This document shows, one piece after another, positions 54,901 to 64,000 of a DNA stretch of 64,000 nucleotides; position 1 is the first letter of the stretch, and every line of letters begins with the position of its first letter. The DNA lies in NCBI GenBank assembly GCA_964057225.1, contig CAXKVF010000098.1, positions 1 through 64,000 of the forward strand. Direction: 5' to 3'. This stretch comes from Auanema rhodensis (lineage: Eukaryota; Nematoda; Chromadorea; Rhabditida; Rhabditidae). Both the position numbers and the translations under genes were made by a program. Below the pieces are notes generated by a model that did not search any database, was not told where the DNA came from, and saw only the letters and a program-made list of their open reading frames with translations.

Positions 54901-57551
54901 AGCATAAATTAAAGTTCACGTAAATTTCAAAGTCATGGTTACCATGAACCAATATCAATAAAAATTTGTTTTTAGACTAATATGGACATGGGGAATCTAA
55001 TTTTGAAAACCGCATCTCTTTATCTTTCACGTGAAGCGAGTTACATACCAAGTGCACATCACGTGTACATTTAATTAGCATAAATTAAAGTTCACGTAAA
55101 TTTCAAAGTCATGGTTACCATGAAGCAATATCAATAAAAATTTGTTTTTAGACTAATATGGACATGGGGAATCTAATTTTGAAAACCGCATCTCTTTATC
55201 TTTCACGTGAAGCGAGTTACATACCAAGTGCACATCACGTGTACATTTAATTAGCATAAATTAAAGTTCACGTAAATTTCAAAGTCATGGTTACCATGAA
55301 CCAATATCAATAAAAATTTGTTTTTAGACTAATATGGACATGGGGAATCTAATTTTGAAAACCGCATCTCTTTATCTTTCACGTGAAGCGAGTTACATAC
55401 CAAGTGCACATCACGTGTACATTTAATTAGCATAAATTAAAGTTCACGTAAAATTCAAAGTCATGGTTACCATGCACCAATATCAATAAAAATTTGTTTT
55501 TAGACTAATATGGACATGGGGAATCTAATTTTGAAAACCGCATCTCTTTATCTTTCACGTGAAGCGAGTTACATACCAAGTGCACATCACGTGTACATTT
55601 AATTAGCATAAATTAAAGTTCACGTAAATTTCAAAGTCATGGTTACCATGAACCAATATCAATAAAAATTTGTTTTTAGACTAATATGGACATGGGGAAT
55701 CTAATTTTGAAAACCGCATCTCTTTATCTTTCACGTGAAGCGAGTTACATACCAAGTGCACATCACGTGTACATTTAATTAGCATAAATTAAAGTTCACG
55801 TAAATTTCAAAGTCATGGTTACCATGAAGCAATATCAATAAAAATTTGTTTTTAGACTAATATGGACATGGGGAATCTAATTTTGAAAACCGCATCTCTT
55901 TATCTTTCACGTGAAGCGAGTTACATACCAAGTGCACATCACGTGTACATTTAATTAGCATAAATTAAAGTTCACGTAAATTTCAAAGTCATGGTTACCA
56001 TGCACCAATATCAATAAAAATTTGTTTTTAGACTAATATGGACATGGGGAATCTAATTTTGAAAACCGCATCTCTTTATCTTTCACGTGAAGCGAGTTAC
56101 ATACCAAGTGCACATCACGTGTACATTTAATTAGCATAAATTAAAGTTCACGTAAATTTCAAAGTCATGGTTACCATGAAGCAATATCAATAAAAATTTG
56201 TTTTTAGACTAATATGGACATGGGAAATCTAATTTTGAAAACCGCATCTCTTTATCTTTCACGTGAAGCGAGTTACATACCAAGTGCACATCACGTGTAC
56301 ATTTAATTAGCATAAATTAAAGTTCACGTAAATTTCAAAGTCATGGTTACCATGAACCAATATCAATAAAAATTTGTTTTTAGACTAATATGGACATGGG
56401 GAATCTAATTTTGAAAACCGCATCTCTTTATCTTTCACGTGAAGCGAGTTACATACCAAGTGCACATCACGTGTACATTTAATTAGCATAAATTAAAGTT
56501 CACGTAAAATTCAAAGTCATGGTTACCATGCACCAATATCAATAAAAATTTGTTTTTAGACTAATATGGACATGGGGAATCTAATTTTGAAAACCGCATC
56601 TCTTTATCTTTCACGTGAAGCGAGTTACATACCAAGTGCACATCACGTGTACATTTAATTAGCATAAATTAAAGTTCACGTAAATTTCAAAGTCATGGTT
56701 ACCATGCACCAATATCAATAAAAATTTGTTTTTAGACTAATATGGACATGGGGAATCTAATTTTGAAAACCGCATCTCTTTATCTTTCACGTGAAGCGAG
56801 TTACATACCAAGTGTACATCAAGTGTACATTTAATTAGCATAAATTAAAGTTCACGTAAATTTCAAAGTCATGGTTACCATGAACCAATATCAATAAAAA
56901 TTTGTTTTTAGACTAATATGGACATGGGGATTCTAATTTTGAAAATCGCATCTCTTTATCTTTCACGTGAAGCGAGTTACATACCAAGTGTACATCAAGT
57001 GTACATTTAATTAGCATAAATTAAAGTTCACGTAAATTTCAAAGTCATGGTTACCATGCACCAATATCAATAAAAATTTGTTTTTAGACTAATATGGACA
57101 TGGGGAATCTAATTTTGAAAACCGCATCTCTTTATCTTTCACGTGAAGCGAGTTACATACCAAGTGCACATCACGTGTACATTTAATTAGCATAAATTAA
57201 AGTTCACGTAAATTTCAAAGTCATGGTTACCATGAACCAATATCAATAAAAATTTGTTTTTAGACTAATATGGACATGGGGAATCTAATTTTGAAAACCG
57301 CATCTCTTTATCTTTCACGTGAAGCGAGTTACATACCAAGTGCACATCACGTGTACATTTAATTAGCATAAATTAAAGTTCACGTAAATTTCAAAGTCAT
57401 GGTTACCATGCACCAATATCAATAAAAATTTGTTTTTAGACTAATATGGACATGGGGAATCTAATTTTGAAAACCGCATCTCTTTATCTTTCACGTGAAG
57501 CGAGTTACATACCAAGTGCACATCACGTGTACATTTAATTAGCATAAATTA

Positions 57552-59663
57552 AAGTTCACGTAAATTTCAAAGTCATGGTTACCATGAACCAATATCAATA
57601 AAAATTTGTTTTTAGACTAATATGGACATGGGGATTCTAATTTTGAAAATCGCATCTCTTTATCTTTCACGTGAAGCGAGTTACATACCAAGTGTACATC
57701 TAGTGTACATTTAATTAGCATAAATTAAAGTTCACGTAAATTTCAAAGTCATGGTTACCATGCACCAATATCAATAAAAATTTGTTTTTAGACTAATATG
57801 GACATGGGGAATCTAATTTTGAAAACCGCATCTCTTTATCTTTCACGTGAAGCGAGTTACATACCAAGTGCACATCACGTGTACATTTAATTAGCATGAA
57901 TTAAAGTTCACGTAAATTTCAAAGTCATGGTTACCATGAACCAATATCAATAAAAATTTGTTTTTAGACTAATATGGACATGGGGAATCTAATTTTGAAA
58001 ACCGCATCTCTTTATCTTTCACGTGAAGCGAGTTACATACCAAGTGCACATCACGTGTACATTTAATTAGCATAAATTAAAGTTCACGTAAATTTCAAAG
58101 TCATGGTTACCATGAACCAATATCAATAAAAATTTGTTTTTAGACTAATATGGACATGGGGAATCTAATTTTGAAAACCGCATCTCTTTATCTTTCACGT
58201 GAAGCGAGTTACATACCAAGTGCACATCACGTGTACATTTAATTAGCATAAATTAAAGTTCACGTAAATTTCAAAGTCATGGTTACCATGCACCAATATC
58301 AATAAAAATTTGTTTTTAGACTAATATGGACATGGGGAATCTAATTTTGAAAACCGCATCTCTTCATCTTTCACGTGAAGCGAGTTACATACCAAGTGCA
58401 CATCACGTGTACATTTAATTAGCATAAATTAAAGTTCACGTAAATTTCAAAGTCATGGTTACCATGCACCAATATCAATAAAAATTTGTTTTTAGACTAA
58501 TATGGACATGGGGAATCTAATTTTGAAAACCGCATCTCTTTATCTTTCACGTGAAGCGAGTTACATACCAAGTGCACATCACGTGTACATTTAATTAGCA
58601 TAAATTAAAGTTCACGTAAATTTCAAAGTCATGGTTACCATGAACCAATATCAATAAAAATTTGTTTTTAGACTAATATGGACATGGGGAATCTAATTTT
58701 GAAAACCGCATCTCTTTATCTTTCACGTTAAGCGAGTTACATACCAAGTGCACATCACGTGTACATTTAATTAGCATAAATTAAAGTTCACGTAAATTTC
58801 AAAGTCATGGTTACCATGAACCAATATCAATAAAAATTTGTTTTTAGACTAATATGGACATGGGGAATCTAATTTTGAAAACCGCATCTCTTTATCTTTC
58901 ACGTGAAGCGAGTTACATACCAAGTGCACATCACGTGTACATTTAATTAGCATAAATTAAAGTTCACGTAAATTTCAAAGTCATGGTTACCATGAACCAA
59001 TATCAATAAAAATTTGTTTTTAGACTAATATGGACATGGGGATTCTAATTTTGAAAATCGCATCTCTTTATCTTTCACGTGAAGCGAGTTACATACCAAG
59101 TGTACATCAAGTGTACATTTAATTAGCATAAATTAAAGTTCACGTAAATTTCAAAGTCATGGTTACCATGCACCAATATCAATAAAAATTTGTTTTTAGA
59201 CTAATATGGACATGGGGAATCTAATTTTGAAAACCGCATCTCTTTATCTTTCACGTGAAGCGAGTTACATACCAAGTGCACATCACGTGTACATTTAATT
59301 AGCATAAATTAAAGTTCACGTAAATTTCAAAGTCATGGTTACCATGAACCAATATCAATAAAAATTTGTTTTTAGACTAATATGGACATGGGGAATCTAA
59401 TTTTGAAAACCGCATCTCTTTATCTTTCACGTGAAGCGAGTTACATACCAAGTGCACATCACGTGTACATTTAATTAGCATAAATTAAAGTTCACGTAAA
59501 TTTCAAAGTCATGGTTACCATGAACCAATATCAATAAAAATTTGTTTTTAGACTAATATGGACATGGGGAATCTAATTTTGAAAACCGCATCTCTTTATC
59601 TTTCACGTGAAGCGAGTTACATACCAAGTGCACATCACGTGTACATTTAATTAGCATAAATTA
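57552..59663. repeat. 12-unit higher-order repeat, copy 1 (units 328-339)
   Basis: The order is GGGATTCT with CATCTAGTG; C ending GCATGAATT; A; A; C with CTTCATC; C; A with CACGTTAAG; A; GGGATTCT with CATCAAGTG; C; A; A. Copy 2 follows directly. The rare GCATGAATT and CACGTTAAG changes and the two distinct alleles of the mutated box make this match unambiguous. Confidence 0.93.
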
Positions 59664-61951
59664 AAGTTCACGTAAATTTCAAAGTCATGGTTACCATGAA
59701 CCAATATCAATAAAAATTTGTTTTTAGACTAATATGGACATGGGGATTCTAATTTTGAAAATCGCATCTCTTTATCTTTCACGTGAAGCGAGTTACATAC
59801 CAAGTGTACATCTAGTGTACATTTAATTAGCATAAATTAAAGTTCACGTAAATTTCAAAGTCATGGTTACCATGCACCAATATCAATAAAAATTTGTTTT
59901 TAGACTAATATGGACATGGGGAATCTAATTTTGAAAACCGCATCTCTTTATCTTTCACGTGAAGCGAGTTACATACCAAGTGCACATCACGTGTACATTT
60001 AATTAGCATGAATTAAAGTTCACGTAAATTTCAAAGTCATGGTTACCATGAACCAATATCAATAAAAATTTGTTTTTAGACTAATATGGACATGGGGAAT
60101 CTAATTTTGAAAACCGCATCTCTTTATCTTTCACGTGAAGCGAGTTACATACCAAGTGCACATCACGTGTACATTTAATTAGCATAAATTAAAGTTCACG
60201 TAAATTTCAAAGTCATGGTTACCATGAACCAATATCAATAAAAATTTGTTTTTAGACTAATATGGACATGGGGAATCTAATTTTGAAAACCGCATCTCTT
60301 TATCTTTCACGTGAAGCGAGTTACATACCAAGTGCACATCACGTGTACATTTAATTAGCATAAATTAAAGTTCACGTAAATTTCAAAGTCATGGTTACCA
60401 TGCACCAATATCAATAAAAATTTGTTTTTAGACTAATATGGACATGGGGAATCTAATTTTGAAAACCGCATCTCTTCATCTTTCACGTGAAGCGAGTTAC
60501 ATACCAAGTGCACATCACGTGTACATTTAATTAGCATAAATTAAAGTTCACGTAAATTTCAAAGTCATGGTTACCATGCACCAATATCAATAAAAATTTG
60601 TTTTTAGACTAATATGGACATGGGGAATCTAATTTTGAAAACCGCATCTCTTTATCTTTCACGTGAAGCGAGTTACATACCAAGTGCACATCACGTGTAC
60701 ATTTAATTAGCATAAATTAAAGTTCACGTAAATTTCAAAGTCATGGTTACCATGAACCAATATCAATAAAAATTTGTTTTTAGACTAATATGGACATGGG
60801 GAATCTAATTTTGAAAACCGCATCTCTTTATCTTTCACGTTAAGCGAGTTACATACCAAGTGCACATCACGTGTACATTTAATTAGCATAAATTAAAGTT
60901 CACGTAAATTTCAAAGTCATGGTTACCATGAACCAATATCAATAAAAATTTGTTTTTAGACTAATATGGACATGGGGAATCTAATTTTGAAAACCGCATC
61001 TCTTTATCTTTCACGTGAAGCGAGTTACATACCAAGTGCACATCACGTGTACATTTAATTAGCATAAATTAAAGTTCACGTAAATTTCAAAGTCATGGTT
61101 ACCATGCACCAATATCAATAAAAATTTGTTTTTAGACTAATATGGACATGGGGAATCTAATTTTGAAAACCGCATCTCTTCATCTTTCACGTGAAGCGAG
61201 TTACATACCAAGTGCACATCACGTGTACATTTAATTAGCATAAATTAAAGTTCACGTAAATTTCAAAGTCATGGTTACCATGAACCAATATCAATAAAAA
61301 TTTGTTTTTAGACTAATATGGACATGGGGATTCTAATTTTGAAAATCGCATCTCTTTATCTTTCACGTGAAGCGAGTTACATACCAAGTGTACATCAAGT
61401 GTACATTTAATTAGCATAAATTAAAGTTCACGTAAATTTCAAAGTCATGGTTACCATGCACCAATATCAATAAAAATTTGTTTTTAGACTAATATGGACA
61501 TGGGGAATCTAATTTTGAAAACCGCATCTCTTTATCTTTCACGTGAAGCGAGTTACATACCAAGTGCACATCACGTGTACATTTAATTAGCATAAATTAA
61601 AGTTCACGTAAATTTCAAAGTCATGGTTACCATGAACCAATATCAATAAAAATTTGTTTTTAGACTAATATGGACATGGGGAATCTAATTTTGAAAACCG
61701 CATCTCTTTATCTTTCACGTGAAGCGAGTTACATACCAAGTGCACATCACGTGTACATTTAATTAGCATAAATTAAAGTTCACGTAAATTTCAAAGTCAT
61801 GGTTACCATGAACCAATATCAATAAAAATTTGTTTTTAGACTAATATGGACATGGGGAATCTAATTTTGAAAACCGCATCTCTTTATCTTTCACGTGAAG
61901 CGAGTTACATACCAAGTGCACATCACGTGTACATTTAATTAGCATAAATTA
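59664..61951. repeat. 12-unit higher-order repeat, copy 2 with one extra unit (units 340-352)
   Basis: This block repeats 57552-59663 in order. A C unit with CTTCATC (61072-61247) is inserted between the eighth and ninth positions. The extra unit resembles the fifth unit of the block, so it may have been copied from within it. Confidence 0.92.
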
Positions 61952-63887
61952 AAGTTCACGTAAATTTCAAAGTCATGGTTACCATGCACCAATATCAATA
62001 AAAATTTGTTTTTAGACTAATATGGACATGGGGAATCTAATTTTGAAAACCGCATCTCTTTATCTTTCACGTGAAGCGAGTTACATACCAAGTGCACATC
62101 ACGTGTACATTTAATTAGCATAAATTAAAGTTCACGTAAATTTCAAAGTCATGGTTACCATGAACCAATATCAATAAAAATTTGTTTTTAGACTAATATG
62201 GACATGGGGAATCTAATTTTGAAAACCGCATCTCTTTATCTTTCCCGTGAAGCGAGTTACATACCAAGTGCACATCACGTGTACATTTAATTAGCATAAA
62301 TTAAAGTTCACGTAAATTTCAAAGTCATGGTTACCATGAACCAATATCAATAAAAATTTGTTTTTAGACTAATATGGACATGGGGAATCTAATTTTGAAA
62401 ACCGCATCTCTTTATCTTTCACGTGAAGCGAGTTACATACCAAGTGCACATCACGTGTACATTTAATTAGCATAAATTAAAGTTCACGTAAATTTCAAAG
62501 TCATGGTTACCATGCACCAATATCAATAAAAATTTGTTTTTAGACTAATATGGACATGGGGAATCTAATTTTGAAAACCGCATCTCTTCATCTTTCACGT
62601 GAAGCGAGTTACATACCAAGTGCACATCACGTGTACATTTAATTAGCATAAATTAAAGTTCACGTAAATTTCAAAGTCATGGTTACCATGCACCAATATC
62701 AATAAAAATTTGTTTTTAGACTAATATGGACATGGGGAATCTAATTTAGAATACCGCATCTCTTTATCTTTCACGTGAAGCGAGTTACATACCAAGTGCA
62801 CATCACGTGTACATTTAATTAGCATAAATTAAAGTTCACGTAAATTTCAAAGTCATGGTTACCATGAACCAATATCAATAAAAATTTGTTTTTAGACTAA
62901 TATGGACATGGGGAATCTAATTTTGAAAACCGCATCTCTTTATCTTTCACGTGAAGCGAGTTACATACCAAGTGCACATCACGTGTACATTTAATTAGCA
63001 TAAATTAAAGTTCACGTAAATTTCAAAGTCATGGTTACCATGAAGCAATATCAATAAAAATTTGTTTTTAGACTAATATGGACATGGGGAATCTAATTTT
63101 GAAAACCGCATCTCTTTATCTTTCACGTGAAGCGAGTTACATACCAAGTGCACATCACGTGTACATTTAATTAGCATAAATTAAAGTTCACGTAAATTTC
63201 AAAGTCATGGTTACCATGAACCAATATCAATAAAAATTTGTTTTTAGACTAATATGGACATGAGGAATCTAATTTTGAAAACCGCATCTCTTTATCTTTC
63301 ACGTGAAGCGAGTTACATACCAAGTGCACATCACGTGTACATTTAATTAGCATAAATTAAAGTTCACGTAAATTTCAAAGTCATGGTTACCATGCACCAA
63401 TATCAATAAAAATTTGTTTTTAGACTAATATGGACATGGGGATTCTAATTTTGAAAATCGCATCTCTTTATCTTTCACGTGAAGCGAGTTACATACCAAG
63501 TGTACATCAAGTGTACATTTAATTAGCATAAATTAAAGTTCACGTAAATTTCAAAGTCATGGTTACCATGCACCAATATCAATAAAAATTTGTTTTTAGA
63601 CTAATATGGACATGGGGAATCTAATTTTGAAAACCGCATCTCTTTATCTTTCACGTGAAGCGAGTTACATACCAAGTGCACATCACGTGTACATTTAATT
63701 AGCATAAATTAAAGTTCACGTAAATTTCAAAGTCATGGTTACCATGAACCAATATCAATAAAAATTTGTTTTTAGACTAATATGGACATGGGGAATCTAA
63801 TTTTGAAAACCGCATCTCTTTATCTTTCACGTGAAGCGAGTTACATACCAAGTGCACATCACGTGTACATTTAATTAGCATAAATTA

Positions 63888-64000
63888 AAGTTCACGTAAA
63901 TTTCAAAGTCATGGTTACCATGAACCAATATCAATAAAAATTTGTTTTTAGACTAATATGGACATGGGGAATCTAATTTTGAAAACCGCATCTCTTTATC
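63888..64000. repeat. Partial satellite unit at right edge
   Basis: The first 113 bases of a unit of the common A type (GAACC at unit positions 35-39) are cut by the window end. The array evidently continues to the right. Confidence 0.97.

Larger units (their letters stand above)
34849..56671. repeat. Array zone 4 (units 199-322)
   Basis: GAAGC units continue, interspersed with A and C types. The TTAGAATACC haplotype (positions 93 and 97) marks units starting 40480, 46288, 48576, 49456, 50160, 52272, 54032 and 54736. TAAAATTC is now coupled to GCACC rather than GAAGC (39952, 42944, 45408, 47872, 51216, 51744, 52976, 55440, 56496). Other shared markers are CTATTTTTG (36256, 36432), CATTACG (38720, 41536), ATATAGAC with GGGGATC (38896, 41712), TCATGATTACC (43472, 44000), TTCAAATTCATGG (45056, 47520), GGAAATGG (49984, 50688) and GGGAAATC (41184, 50864, 51392, 56144). 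The border with zone 3 is soft. Confidence 0.82.
1..64000. repeat. 176-bp satellite DNA array, 363 complete units, all head-to-tail
   Basis: The same 176-bp unit repeats from the first to the last base, always in the same orientation. Unit boundaries can be tracked by AAGTTCACG at 2, 178, 354, 530 and so on to 63888. Complete units fill 2-63887, which is 363 x 176 minus two single-base deletions. Most units differ from the consensus at only 0 to about 6 positions. Unit length is not a multiple of three and stops fall in all frames on both strands, so by my count of the consensus no stop-free stretch exceeds roughly 36 codons and nothing is coding. No transposon, inversion or unique spacer interrupts the array. 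Known centromeric satellites with similar unit size include human alpha satellite (about 171 bp) and the Arabidopsis 178-bp repeat, but this sequence resembles neither. A centromeric or pericentromeric location is inference from size, homogeneity and length. Confidence 0.98.
56672..64000. repeat. Array zone 5 (units 323-364)
   Basis: The marker is a four-site haplotype, GGGATTCT (84), AAATCGC (99), AGTGTACATC (144) and CATCAAGTG or CATCTAGTG (150-151), in units starting 56848, 57552, 58960, 59664, 61248 and 63360. The unit at 56672 has only the 144/151 half. GAAGC units stop at 56144, with a single reappearance at 63008 two units after a TTAGAATACC unit (62656), so that short stretch is a remnant or copy of zone 4. 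CTTCATC units recur at 58256, 60368, 61072 and 62480. Confidence 0.87.

Noticed and set aside
20945-56319. GAAGC change creating a new functional site
   Set aside because: The change gives AAGCAAT in place of AACCAAT, which removes a CCAAT-like pentamer. With no promoter or gene context this is not evidence of function; it is used only as a family marker.
1-64000. Protein-coding genes
   Set aside because: Stops occur in every frame on both strands within one or two units, and the 176-bp length shifts frame each unit. By my reading of the consensus, stop-free runs are at most about 36 codons and are simple shadows of the repeat.
1-64000. CRISPR array
   Set aside because: There are no unique spacers; the whole 176-bp unit is repeated, and variation is scattered single-base change shared between units.
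1-64000. CENP-B box in the monomer
   Set aside because: I looked for the NTTCGNNNNANNCGGGN pattern on both strands. TTCG appears only in the ATTCG variant units, without the required A and CGGG. The CCCGTG at 62244 does not fit the reverse pattern.
1-64000. Alpha satellite or another named centromeric repeat
   Set aside because: The unit size is close, but the sequence does not resemble the alpha-satellite, Arabidopsis 178-bp or rice CentO repeats as I know them.
1-64000. rRNA, tRNA or 5S gene array
   Set aside because: No conserved rRNA core, tRNA arms or pol III A/B boxes are visible, and 32% G+C with many short A/T tracts does not fit.
1-64000. Pure assembly artefact
   Set aside because: Units carry many shared and private variants in ordered blocks, which a simple looped misassembly would not create. 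Exact copy number of recent duplications still depends on the read data.

Overview
The whole 64,000-base window is one uninterrupted, single-orientation tandem satellite DNA array. I found no gene, RNA gene, transposon, CRISPR array or unique sequence in it. The repeat unit is 176 bp. Taking the base after the conserved TAAATT as unit position 1 (the unit begins AAGTTCACG), complete units run from position 2 to 63887, which is 363 units, followed by a 113-bp partial unit (63888-64000). Two units have a single-base deletion (15138-15312 and 34849-35023). No other net length change exists, because the phase at the right end is exactly 363 x 176 minus 2. Unit n starts at 2+176(n-1) for n=1-87, at one base less for n=88-199, and at two bases less for n=200 onward. 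Unit 3 (354-529) is a good type copy. Counted by hand it is about 32% G+C, with five CpG sites.

The organism is almost certainly a eukaryote. Megabase-style satellites with a monomer near 170-180 bp (one nucleosome plus linker) are typical of plant and animal centromeric or pericentromeric heterochromatin. I do not recognise the monomer. It is not alpha satellite, and I cannot place it in a species. It has no canonical CENP-B box, but each unit carries several short dyad symmetries and three TCACGT boxes. A centromeric role is inference.

Five zones can be told apart by shared diagnostic variants. (1) 1-15137: haplotypes GAGG+CGGC, GGGAAATTT, T8+GG, ATTCG and AAATTCAC. (2) 15138-20944: AAGGGC, GGGCAAT and CAGGGGG. 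(3) 20945-34848: a C-to-G change at unit position 38 (GAAGC) appears abruptly, with TAAAATTC and CATTCACC/TTAGAAA variants. (4) 34849-56671: the position-38 G variant continues and a TTAGAATACC haplotype arises. (5) 56672-64000: a haplotype with GGGATTCT, AAATCGC and a mutated second CACGTG box.

Inside these zones are higher-order duplications that I could follow unit by unit: about 5.8 kb (33 units), 8, 10, 14, 11, 16, 3 and 12 units. This is the pattern expected of repeated local amplification by unequal exchange or break-induced copying, with occasional conversion that makes recombinant units. The window's content is therefore a record of satellite evolution rather than a set of genes working together. 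Unit typing was done by eye, so single-unit assignments could contain occasional errors.
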